NCBI GenBank assembly: GCA_947628495.1
Contig: CANRAC010000018.1
Span: forward strand, 1 to 12,646
Source: an uncultured Bacilli bacterium
GTDB lineage: Bacteria; Bacillota_I; Bacilli_A; RF39; UBA660
Direction of reading: 5' to 3'
Length of the DNA stretch: 12,646 nucleotides
Part shown: one piece after another, positions 7,440 through 12,646 of the stretch
Numbering within the stretch: the first letter of the stretch is position 1
Layout of the letters: every line of letters begins with the position of its first letter
Notes under the pieces: model-generated
The model's input: only the letters and a program-made list of their open reading frames with translations
What the model was told of the DNA's origin: nothing
The model's database searches: none
Position numbers and translations under genes: made by a program

Positions 7440-7486
7440 GTTCTAACTAAAAAAAGGTAGCATATATTTTTCTAGGAGGAAAATAT

Positions 7487-7777
7487 ATGGATAAAGTTAT
7501 AGAAAGTATTTCAACAGTGTCCCATCAATTACAAATCAGCGAACGCAAACAAATTATGCTTACCGGCATAAAAAAAATTAATTCTTTTGATAATGAAGAA
7601 TTCTTAATGGAAAGTGTTATGGGAATGATTTTGTTAAAGGGTAGTGACTTAGAAATTGTCAAATTAGATACCCATGATGGTAATGTTTCAATTAAAGGAA
7701 AAATAGATAGTTTTACATATATGGATGATAATAAAAAATCAAAGGAAGATAGCTTTTTAGCTAAGTTGTTTAAATAA
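7487..7777 (+). CDS. yabP: Sporulation protein YabP
   Basis: This 96-residue protein has the YabP/YqfC pattern: a beta-rich core with LTGIKKINSFDNEEFLMESVMGMILLKG and GNVSIKGKIDSFTYMD, and the basic end FLAKLFK. YabP is needed for spore development in Bacillus, where it is made in the mother cell under sigma-E. The start has a very strong ribosome binding site (AGGAGG at 7474-7479). The stop codon shares a base with the start of the next gene (TAATG), so YabP and YabQ are coupled, as in other spore formers. Length is normal for the family. Confidence 0.93.
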   Translation: MDKVIESISTVSHQLQISERKQIMLTGIKKINSFDNEEFLMESVMGMILLKGSDLEIVKLDTHDGNVSIKGKIDSFTYMDDNKKSKEDSFLAKLFK

Positions 7778-8082
7778 TGGATTATAAAATACAACTTCTT
7801 TCTTTTTTATTTTCCTTTCTTTTTGGAATATTTTTCTTTCTAACTAATTATTTTAATAAAAAATTAATAGCTAATAAAAAAATATTTTTTCAATATGTAA
7901 TTACCTTTTTATATATTTTAAATATAGTTTTATTTTATATCTTAATACTTTATAAAATTAATCGAGGCGTTTTTCATATTTACTTTTTAATTATGGTTTT
8001 ATTGGGATATTTATTTGCGATGTGGTTCAAAAAATATGTTATAAAAATGGAGAAATATCTAAAGAAAATGGTATCAAAATAG
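7777..8082 (+). CDS. yabQ: Short YabQ-like spore cortex membrane protein
   Basis: This 101-residue protein is mostly membrane-embedded, with three or four hydrophobic segments (about residues 5-22, 38-60 and 66-84) and a basic tail. The N-terminal QLLSFLFSFLFGIFFFLTNYFNKK resembles the start of YabQ, and the overlap with yabP supports the call. YabQ is required for cortex formation in Bacillus. This copy is about half the length of the Bacillus protein and lacks the C-terminal part, so it may be a reduced form as seen in some Clostridia. Without the yabP context it would be called only a small membrane protein. Confidence 0.8.
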   Translation: MDYKIQLLSFLFSFLFGIFFFLTNYFNKKLIANKKIFFQYVITFLYILNIVLFYILILYKINRGVFHIYFLIMVLLGYLFAMWFKKYVIKMEKYLKKMVSK

Positions 8083-8141
8083 ACGGTAAGTCAAAAATTT
8101 AGTAAAATGGATATAGGATAATAAAAATTTAAAGAGGTAAT

Positions 8142-9683
8142 ATGAAGAAAAAAGTAGTAATAATAGGAGCAGGCCCAGCTGGTTTAACAGCTGGATATCA
8201 ATTATTAAAAGCAAGAAAAGATTATGATGTTTTGATTTTAGAAGAAAGTAAAGAGGTGGGTGGATTATCGAAAACTGTAAAATATAAAGGAAATAGAATG
8301 GATATAGGTGGTCATCGTTTCTTTTCAAAAAATAAGGATATTCAAAAACTATGGCAAGAAATATTACCATTACAAGCTAAACCCTCTTATGATGATAAAG
8401 TATTAAAAAGAGAGAAAATCTTACCTAAAAAGGGACCAAATCCCGAAAAAGAAGATCGGGTAATGTTAAAAAGAAATAGAATATCTAGAATATATTATTT
8501 GAATAAATTTTTTGATTATCCAATTACTTTATCTTTAAAAACTTTTAAAAATTTAGGTTTAAAAAATACTTTTTTAAGTGGAATTAGTTATTTAAAAAGT
8601 ATGGTTTTTAAAAAAGAAGAAACATCATTAGAAAATTTTTATATTAATCGTTTTGGATCTCGATTATATAGAACCTTTTTTGAAGGATATACGCAAAAAT
8701 TATGGGGAAGACATCCATCGCAAATTTCGGCAGCTTGGGGTGCTCAAAGAGTTAAAGGAGTTTCCATTTTGGAAGTTTTAAAAGATGCCTTTCAAAAATT
8801 ATTGCATATAAAAGAGGATAAAAAAGAAACATCATTAATAGAAGAATTTTGGTATCCAAAATATGGACCTGGTCAATTATGGGAAGAAGTTTTAAAAGAG
8901 TATCAAAAACTAGGTGGCCAAATAAAGAAAAATAAAAAAGTTACTGAAATTAAATGGCAAGAAAATAAAATTATTGCAGTTAAGTGTGCAGGAGAAGAAA
9001 TAAAAGGTGATATTTTTATTTCTTCTATGCCTTTAAAAGATTTAGTAGCGGGGATGGGCAAAGATGTTCCTAAAAATATGCAAAACATTGCTAAAGGATT
9101 ACCTTATAGAGATTTTATAACTGTAGGTTTATTAGTCAAAAAATTAAATTTAAAAAATGAAACAAAGATAAAAACATTTAATAATTTAGTTCCAGACTGT
9201 TGGATATATGTTCAAGATAAGAATGTTAAATTAGGAAGAATTCAAATATTTAATAATTGGTCACCTTATATGACAAAAAATCCGCAAGAAACTGTCTGGT
9301 TAGGATTAGAATATTTTTGTAATGAAAATGATGATTTTTGGAATAGGCAGGATAAAGATATTTGTCATTATGCTATTGAGGAATTAATAGCTATGGGAAT
9401 TATTAATAAAAATGACTTAATAGATTATCATATCGAAAAAATTAAAAAAGCTTATCCTGCTTATTTTGATACATATGCGCAAATAGATGAACTTAAAAAT
9501 TATTTAGACACTTTTGAAAATCTATATTGTGTAGGGCGTAATGGTCAACACCGATATAATAATATGGATCATTCAATGCTTACATCTATAGAAGCTGTTG
9601 ATAATATAATCAATAATGTTAAAGATAAAACTAATATTTGGTTAGTTAATACGGAAGAAGAGTATCATGAAAAAATATGTTAA
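8142..9683 (+). CDS. NAD(P)/FAD-dependent oxidoreductase (amine oxidase / UDP-galactopyranose-mutase-like fold)
   Basis: This 513-residue flavoprotein opens with the dinucleotide fold VVIIGAGPAGLTAG (G9, G11, G14), a probable ribose-binding E34, then EVGGLSK and DIGGHRFFSK (residues 54-61). The C-terminal FAD-binding block is VGRNGQHRYNNMDHSML from about residue 464. It belongs to the HemY/amine-oxidase-like group whose members often sit in cell-surface polysaccharide loci, where they are suspected to oxidise or rearrange sugar or lipid-linked intermediates. The true substrate is unknown. It has an acceptable ribosome binding site (AAAGAGGT). It separates yabQ from divIC, which are neighbours in Bacillus, so it looks acquired. 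A link to the polymer-decoration operon upstream is possible but not shown. Confidence 0.82.
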   Translation: MKKKVVIIGAGPAGLTAGYQLLKARKDYDVLILEESKEVGGLSKTVKYKGNRMDIGGHRFFSKNKDIQKLWQEILPLQAKPSYDDKVLKREKILPKKGPNPEKEDRVMLKRNRISRIYYLNKFFDYPITLSLKTFKNLGLKNTFLSGISYLKSMVFKKEETSLENFYINRFGSRLYRTFFEGYTQKLWGRHPSQISAAWGAQRVKGVSILEVLKDAFQKLLHIKEDKKETSLIEEFWYPKYGPGQLWEEVLKEYQKLGGQIKKNKKVTEIKWQENKIIAVKCAGEEIKGDIFISSMPLKDLVAGMGKDVPKNMQNIAKGLPYRDFITVGLLVKKLNLKNETKIKTFNNLVPDCWIYVQDKNVKLGRIQIFNNWSPYMTKNPQETVWLGLEYFCNENDDFWNRQDKDICHYAIEELIAMGIINKNDLIDYHIEKIKKAYPAYFDTYAQIDELKNYLDTFENLYCVGRNGQHRYNNMDHSMLTSIEAVDNIINNVKDKTNIWLVNTEEEYHEKIC

Positions 9684-9730
9684 AAAAAGTGTCAAATATT
9701 TGAAAAGCTATATAAAACATTCTAAAAAGG

Positions 9731-9739
9731 TGTTATAAT
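9731..9739 (+). promoter_or_regulatory. Extended -10 promoter of divIC
   Basis: TGTTATAAT at 9731-9739 is a perfect TATAAT box with the TG extension. The -35 position 17 bp upstream (about 9711-9716, TATAAA) is poor, which is usual for extended -10 promoters. It lies 28 bp before the divIC start and would also serve the ABC exporter gene. Confidence 0.6.
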
Positions 9740-9767
9740 TTATTCAAATATAAAGTGGGTAATAAAT

Positions 9768-10073
9768 ATGAAGAAAGTTTCTCGAAAAGCTAAACGTCGT
9801 TTAACAATTATGACTTTTCTTTTAATTGGCTTAATTGCTGGATTAGGGGTAAGTTTTTTTAACAATTGGACAACTATATTAGAAAATAAAAAAGAAGCAC
9901 GTCAATTAAAAGAAAAATATGATGAGCTTTTAGAAAAAGAGACTGCCTTAAAATCCGAAGTAACTAAGTTACAAGATCCCGATTATGTTGCCAGATATGC
10001 CCGCGAAAAATATTTATATTCTAAAAATGGCGAAATAATAATAAGAATTCCCGAAAAAAATTCTGAGGAGTAG
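9768..10073 (+). CDS. divIC: Septum formation initiator DivIC (FtsB-like)
   Basis: This 101-residue protein has a short basic cytoplasmic start, one transmembrane helix (about residues 12-31), an extracellular coiled coil (about 36-68) and the typical end DPDYVARYAREKYLYSKNGEIIIRIP. DivIC works with FtsL and DivIB in the divisome and is needed for septation in both growth and sporulation. Its place after yabP-yabQ matches Bacillus, apart from the inserted flavoprotein gene. The ribosome binding site is weak (GTGGGT), and the promoter at 9731-9739 is close. It is a little shorter than Bacillus DivIC (about 125), missing only part of the N-terminus. Confidence 0.93.
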   Translation: MKKVSRKAKRRLTIMTFLLIGLIAGLGVSFFNNWTTILENKKEARQLKEKYDELLEKETALKSEVTKLQDPDYVARYAREKYLYSKNGEIIIRIPEKNSEE

Positions 10074-10078
10074 TAGAT

Positions 10079-11803
10079 ATGAAAGCTTTAAAATCATTGA
10101 AATCTTTGAAAAAATATTATTCTAAAGATAAAGGAAAGTTAGCATTATTAGGATTTGTAATGTTAATTGCCAATATAGAAACTTTACTATTTGCGGCTTT
10201 ATGGGGATTAATATTAGAAAATTTAGTAGCTGGTAAGTTTTTTGAAGCTATTTTATTTATACTTTTGCAATTAGTGTTATTTTTACTTGATATAGGATTG
10301 GAAGCTTTAATTAGTTATTTACAATATAAATTGGAAATGTCAATGCTAAAAAATATTCAAGTCGATATATACAAAAAAGTTATTAATTATCCTGCTGTAG
10401 CTTTTGAGGAACATAGTGTTGGTGAATTAAATAATCGTATTCATGGAGATACCGATCGAATTATTAGTTTATTTTCCAATTTTATTGATTTAATCAGTCG
10501 TTTTATCTCTGCGATAATTGTGGTATTTGTCTTTATAAAAATAAGTGTTATTTTAGGAATAGAAATAATAGTCTTTGGTGTTGTTAGTTTCTTTATTTCT
10601 AAATATTTTTCACCAAAAATGAAAGAGGCTAATAAAAAAGTTAAAACCGAAAATGATGATCTAATGAAAGATACTACCCAAGTTTTAACGGGGATAAGAG
10701 AAGTAAAAGCCTTAGGAATTAAAAATCGAGTAATTAATTTAACTAGTGGGAAATTTACAAATGTCTTTAAATCATCTTATGATGCTGGTATGCTTTCTGT
10801 TACCCACTATACTTTTGAGTGGTTAGTATATGCTATATTTGAATTCATTACTTTATTTACAGGGGCATTCTTATTTTATCGAGGTGCTATAACAATTAGT
10901 GTGATAGTTATAATTTACAATTATTTATCACGGGTTAATTGGGCTGTACAAAGTTATACCGAATTTATAGGCGACTATCAAAAATTGGCGGTGGCTTTAG
11001 AACGCGTAGATGAAATATTAAATGATAAGTTATATAAAGCTGAAAAATTTGGCGATCGAACTTTAAATAACGTAAAAGGTCAAATCGAATTTAAAAATGT
11101 TGATTTTACTTATGATAATGACGAAAAAGCTACCTTGCATAATGTATCATTTGCTATTAAACCTTATATTAAAACAGCAATAGTTGGTAGTAGTGGCAGT
11201 GGTAAGACTTCGCTGTTTAATCTACTTTTAAGATATTTTACAACTACAGAAGGTAGTATAACTATTGATGGTGTTCCAATAGAAGAAATAACGGAAGAAT
11301 CATTAAGAGAAAACATAAGTATTATAAGACAAGATACTTTCTTATTTAATATGAGTATTATGGATAATTTTAGAATGGTAAAAGAAGATGTAACGTTAAA
11401 AGAAGTCAGAAATGCTTGTAAAAAAGTCTATATTGATAATTACATAATGGATTTACCAAATGGATATGATAGTATAATTGGGGAAAATGGCGTAAATTTA
11501 AGTGGTGGTCAAAAACAAAGAATCTCTATTGCTAGAGCCTTATTAAAAGATGCAAAGATTATTTTATTTGATGAAGCAACATCATCTTTGGATAATAAAA
11601 GTCAAGAATATATTAAGAAGACAATAGATGATTTAGTTAAAGATCATACAATAATTATAATTGCACACAGGTTATCCACAATTATTGATGCTGATGAAAT
11701 TCTTTTGATGGATAAGGGAAAAATCATTGCTAATGGTACTCATAAAAAATTAATGAAAAATGCCAAATATAAAGAACTATATCAGCCAGATATAATAAAA
11801 TAA
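10079..11803 (+). CDS. ABC exporter, fused membrane and ATPase domains
   Basis: This 574-residue half-transporter has an N-terminal six-helix domain (about residues 15-310) and a C-terminal ATPase. The ATPase motifs are all intact: Walker A GSSGSGKT at 370-377, signature LSGGQ at 474-478, Walker B ILFDEA with D498 and catalytic E499, and the switch histidine H530 in AHRLSTI. It would act as a homodimer that exports lipids, peptides or drugs (MsbA/BmrA type). No second half-transporter is nearby. It begins 5 nt after divIC with GAGGAG as ribosome binding site, so the two are probably co-transcribed. A terminator follows. The substrate cannot be inferred from sequence. Confidence 0.93.
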   Translation: MKALKSLKSLKKYYSKDKGKLALLGFVMLIANIETLLFAALWGLILENLVAGKFFEAILFILLQLVLFLLDIGLEALISYLQYKLEMSMLKNIQVDIYKKVINYPAVAFEEHSVGELNNRIHGDTDRIISLFSNFIDLISRFISAIIVVFVFIKISVILGIEIIVFGVVSFFISKYFSPKMKEANKKVKTENDDLMKDTTQVLTGIREVKALGIKNRVINLTSGKFTNVFKSSYDAGMLSVTHYTFEWLVYAIFEFITLFTGAFLFYRGAITISVIVIIYNYLSRVNWAVQSYTEFIGDYQKLAVALERVDEILNDKLYKAEKFGDRTLNNVKGQIEFKNVDFTYDNDEKATLHNVSFAIKPYIKTAIVGSSGSGKTSLFNLLLRYFTTTEGSITIDGVPIEEITEESLRENISIIRQDTFLFNMSIMDNFRMVKEDVTLKEVRNACKKVYIDNYIMDLPNGYDSIIGENGVNLSGGQKQRISIARALLKDAKIILFDEATSSLDNKSQEYIKKTIDDLVKDHTIIIIAHRLSTIIDADEILLMDKGKIIANGTHKKLMKNAKYKELYQPDIIK

Positions 11804-11809
11804 AAATCA

Positions 11810-11838
11810 TTAAACATCGTAACCCGATGTTTTAATTT
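11810..11838 (+). terminator. Intrinsic terminator after the ABC exporter gene
   Basis: AAACATCG at 11812-11819 pairs with CGATGTTT at 11825-11832 around a 5-nt loop, followed by TAATTTT. It begins within 10 nt of the gene's stop codon. Confidence 0.75.
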
Positions 11839-11941
11839 TGCAAAAATTCCAAAATTGCAGAAAATTTAATTCAAAAATTAAAAAATTGCTTAAACAAAAA
11901 AGGAATTTTTGCAGAAATATAAATGCAAAAATTCTTTTTTT
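11839..11941 (+). promoter_or_regulatory. Three-copy complementary repeat: attenuator-like element with strong (bidirectional) terminator
   Basis: TGCAAAAATTCC (11839-11850), its exact reverse complement GGAATTTTTGCA (11902-11913) and TGCAAAAATTC (11924-11934) lie in a row. The middle copy can pair with either neighbour. Pairing with the third gives a hairpin with a 10-nt loop and seven T, a clear terminator, and flanking A/T runs extend the stem. Pairing with the first would prevent it. On the opposite strand the second hairpin is also followed by T-rich sequence. This non-coding stretch may simply insulate the ABC gene from what follows, or may be a conditional attenuator. Confidence 0.6.
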
Positions 11942-11946
11942 GTCTT

Positions 11947-11975
11947 TTGCTATTAAAATTTAAATATGCTAATCT
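11947..11975 (+). promoter_or_regulatory. Candidate promoter of the small hydrophobic peptide gene
   Basis: TTGCTA at 11947-11952, a 17-bp spacer and TAATCT at 11970-11975 with a TG two bases before it give a moderate, extended -10 type promoter. Transcription would start near 11982, which places the complementary leader segment (11981-12015) at the very 5' end of the mRNA. Confidence 0.4.
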
Positions 11976-11980
11976 TCTTC

Positions 11981-12015
11981 TGGATGCACAAGATCTCTAG
12001 GCAAGAGCTTTCCTG
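11981..12015 (+). repeat. Toxin-mRNA leader segment complementary to 12224-12260
   Basis: TGGATGCACAA here matches the reverse complement of the downstream segment (TGGATACACAA) with one difference that becomes a G-U pair in RNA. AGGCAAGAGCTTTCCTG matches AGGCAAGTGCTTTCCTG with one mismatch. A 7 by 9 nt internal loop lies between. About 27 base pairs can therefore form between this leader and + strand RNA at 12224-12260. Within it, 12006-12014 can instead pair, with one bulged U, with the ribosome binding site at 12029-12036. Confidence 0.8.
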
Positions 12016-12043
12016 AAAATAAAATTTAAGGAGGCTGATAATT

Positions 12044-12121
12044 ATGCGAGAAAGCAATTTCAAACAATTAATTATTGTGTTTCTTTTTATAATAATAATT
12101 TTACTTATAAAGTATAAGTAA
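12044..12121 (+). CDS. 25-residue hydrophobic peptide, candidate type I toxin
   Basis: The peptide has a short polar start (MRESNFKQ), one uninterrupted hydrophobic helix LIIVFLFIIIILLI (residues 9-22) and a basic end KYK. This is the architecture of membrane-acting type I toxins such as Ibs, TisB, Fst and the BsrG/TxpA group, though it does not match any family I can name. The start is set by AAGGAGG at 12028-12034, one of the best ribosome binding sites in the window. The leader can hide this site by pairing 12006-12014 with 12029-12036, a common feature of toxin mRNAs. A structured element with its own promoters and terminators follows within 40 bp. It could also be a small membrane regulator peptide, but the RNA context favours a toxin. 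Confidence 0.6.
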   Translation: MRESNFKQLIIVFLFIIIILLIKYK

Positions 12122-12146
12122 AATAACATCAAGATTACAACTAGAA

Positions 12147-12175
12147 TTGACAAGGTAATGGTTGATACACATAAA
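12147..12175 (+). promoter_or_regulatory. Possible + strand promoter for a downstream small RNA
   Basis: TTGACA at 12147-12152 is a perfect -35 box and CATAAA at 12170-12175 is a fair -10 (4 of 6) at 17 bp spacing. It would start a small RNA near 12182 that ends at the terminator at 12288-12313. That RNA would carry 12224-12260, the segment complementary to the peptide mRNA leader. Confidence 0.35.
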
Positions 12176-12215
12176 AAAAGAAGCACCGAATGCCACAGGG
12201 GGTCAAACGGTGCTT
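12173..12215 (-). terminator. Minus-strand intrinsic terminator
   Basis: Read on the minus strand, the arms AAGCACCG (12215-12208) and CGGTGCTT (12188-12181) form an 8-bp stem around a 19-nt loop and are followed by C and seven T (12179-12173). This would end an antisense RNA started at the promoter at 12266-12295. Confidence 0.65.
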
Positions 12216-12262
12216 TCCAACAACAGGAAAGCACTTGCCTTAATAGGCTTTGTGTATCCACC
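12173..12262 (-). ncRNA. Candidate antisense RNA (antitoxin) of about 90 nt
   Basis: The segment lies between a good minus-strand promoter and a minus-strand terminator. It folds well: on the + strand GTGCTTTCC (12210-12218) and GGAAAGCAC (12226-12234) make a perfect 9-bp stem that excludes the AAGCACCG/CGGTGCTT stem. GGTTGATACACA (12160-12171) and TGTGTATCCACC (12251-12262) form an outer stem matching at 11 of 12 positions. No protein of note is encoded. If the peptide mRNA runs to the terminator at 12288-12313, this RNA is fully antisense to its 3' end, as in TxpA/RatA and BsrG/SR4 pairs. The other possibility is a + strand small RNA over the same segment, acting on the peptide mRNA leader. 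The strand is the main uncertainty. Confidence 0.5.
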
Positions 12263-12265
12263 TAA

Positions 12266-12295
12266 ATTGTAATATAATCTTTTATTTAAAGTCAA
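12266..12295 (-). promoter_or_regulatory. Minus-strand sigma-A promoter of the candidate antisense RNA
   Basis: On the minus strand, TTGACT (12295-12290) and TACAAT (12271-12266) each match the consensus at 5 of 6 positions with an 18-bp spacer. The start would be near 12259-12262, at the end of the structured element. The -35 box lies inside the + strand terminator stem at 12288-12295. Confidence 0.6.
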
Positions 12296-12313
12296 GTTTT
12301 TTTGACTTTTTTT
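12288..12313 (+). terminator. Plus-strand terminator ending the peptide/small RNA locus
   Basis: AAAGTCAA (12288-12295) pairs with TTGACTTT (12302-12309) around a T-rich 6-nt loop and is followed by TTTT. The stem is AT-rich, so termination may be partial. It separates the peptide locus from the promoter that starts at 12316. Confidence 0.6.
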
Positions 12314-12315
12314 CG

Positions 12316-12346
12316 TTGACATCAACACTAGGGGGGGGGGTATAAT
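12316..12346 (+). promoter_or_regulatory. Consensus sigma-A promoter with a G10 run in its spacer (candidate phase-variable promoter)
   Basis: TTGACA at 12316-12321 and TATAAT at 12341-12346 are both perfect consensus boxes. The spacer is 19 bp, two longer than optimal, and its last ten bases are all G, directly touching the -10 box. Loss of two G would give the ideal 17 bp, and gain would weaken it further. Such tracts set promoter strength by slippage in well-studied phase-variable genes of other bacteria. It drives the surface-protein gene starting at 12383. Confidence 0.85.
12331..12340 (+). repeat. Homopolymeric G10 tract
   Basis: Ten consecutive G lie in a strongly AT-rich setting, between CACTA and TATAAT. 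This is the second long G run in the window; the other is G11 at 2553-2563. Both are followed directly by TATAA. Confidence 0.95.
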
Positions 12347-12382
12347 TGAAATAGATAAGATAAAAATAGGAGAGATACCCTC

Positions 12383-12646
12383 ATGAATCAAAAGAAAATA
12401 GAAAAAGAAATAAAAAAAGCTCAGAAAAAAGGAATATATAATCCTAAACTAAAATTAGGAATAGTAGCCCTAATATTAGTAATAGGAACAGTAATAGGAG
12501 TATCATATGCATATTATACATCCAATCCTAGCACAGTATTAAAAATAAATGCAACAGTAAGTAAGAAGATAATGGTAAGAGTAGAAGCAGGAGAGCATGG
12601 CCATGTAAATGAAACAACATTTGCAACTAAACAAACAGATTATGGA
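12383..12646 (+). CDS. N-terminal part of a membrane-anchored surface protein (runs off the window)
   Basis: Eighty-eight codons are visible and the frame is open to the window edge. The start has AGGAGA at 12368-12373 as ribosome binding site. The protein begins with a very lysine-rich cytoplasmic part (residues 1-24), then one hydrophobic segment (about 25-44) ending in VSYAYYTSNPST, and then a threonine/valine-rich outer part. The AYYTSN ending after the membrane segment resembles SipW-type signal peptides of exported fibre or surface proteins, but the family cannot be named from this fragment. Codons strongly favour A at the third position (ATA, GTA, GCA, ACA, GGA), unlike the T-ending preference of upstream genes, suggesting a different origin or composition. 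Its promoter has a G10 spacer, so on/off expression is likely. Confidence 0.75.
   Translation, partial: MNQKKIEKEIKKAQKKGIYNPKLKLGIVALILVIGTVIGVSYAYYTSNPSTVLKINATVSKKIMVRVEAGEHGHVNETTFATKQTDYG

Noticed and set aside
7461..7468. CATATATT before yabP as a sigma-E -10 box
   Set aside because: No matching -35 sequence is found 14-15 bp upstream, and transcription would start at the ribosome binding site itself. It may be chance in AT-rich sequence.
11953..12261. 102-codon open frame on the minus strand across the peptide locus
   Set aside because: It lies antisense to the peptide gene and the structured element, has a GTG start with no good ribosome binding site, and its product looks like chance translation of AT-rich sequence.
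12160..12262. Miniature transposon (MITE) with 12-bp terminal inverted repeats
   Set aside because: No target-site duplication flanks the repeats, and the promoter, terminator and complementarity to the peptide leader are better explained by a regulatory RNA.
12203..12391. 62-codon minus-strand open frame over the G10 promoter
   Set aside because: It reads through a promoter, a terminator and the G run, has no recognisable protein features and starts inside the next gene's first codons.
1..12646. CRISPR arrays, tRNA or rRNA genes, insertion sequences
   Set aside because: No regularly spaced direct repeats, cloverleaf-forming segments, rRNA-like sequence or transposase reading frames were seen on either strand.

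Overview
The window is strongly AT-rich, with dense gene packing and almost every gene on the + strand. It carries a clear set of endospore genes: yabG, veg, spoVG, yabP, yabQ and divIC. UGA is used as a stop and UGG codes for Trp, so the code is standard. This points to a low-GC, spore-forming Bacillota, perhaps a gut Bacilli/Erysipelotrichia-like or uncultured lineage. The exact taxon cannot be read from the sequence.

Region 1 (1-5058) is one operon of five genes behind a near-consensus sigma-A promoter that overlaps inverted repeats. It encodes an FkbH-like HAD/GNAT protein, an acyl carrier protein, a VOC (glyoxalase/epimerase-fold) protein, an MBOAT membrane O-acyltransferase and a membrane-anchored SGNH/DltD-like protein. 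The layout resembles dltABCD, but FkbH (family role: making glyceryl-S-ACP from 1,3-bisphosphoglycerate) replaces the D-alanine ligase DltA. The likely job is decoration of an extracellular polymer with a glyceryl or glyceryl-derived group. A run of 11 G sits at the VOC-MBOAT junction.

Region 2 (5059-10073) keeps the order of the Bacillus yabG...divIC segment in compressed form: yabG-veg-spoVG-[PfkB sugar kinase]-yabP-yabQ-[FAD oxidoreductase]-divIC. The two bracketed genes are not part of the Bacillus subtilis order as I recall it. A fused ABC exporter follows divIC directly.

Region 3 (11804-12382) has no long real gene but is rich in structure. It holds a terminator, then a three-copy complementary repeat that can form alternative hairpins. 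After these comes a 25-codon hydrophobic peptide gene with a very strong ribosome binding site, whose leader is complementary to a structured segment downstream. That downstream segment has credible promoter/terminator pairs on both strands. Together these look like a type I toxin-antitoxin locus that I do not recognise as a described family.

Region 4 (12316-12646) is a sigma-A promoter whose -35/-10 spacer contains a run of 10 G. It drives the truncated start of a membrane-anchored surface protein with different codon preference. The two long G runs suggest slippage-based phase variation of surface traits: the polymer-decoration acyltransferase and a surface protein.
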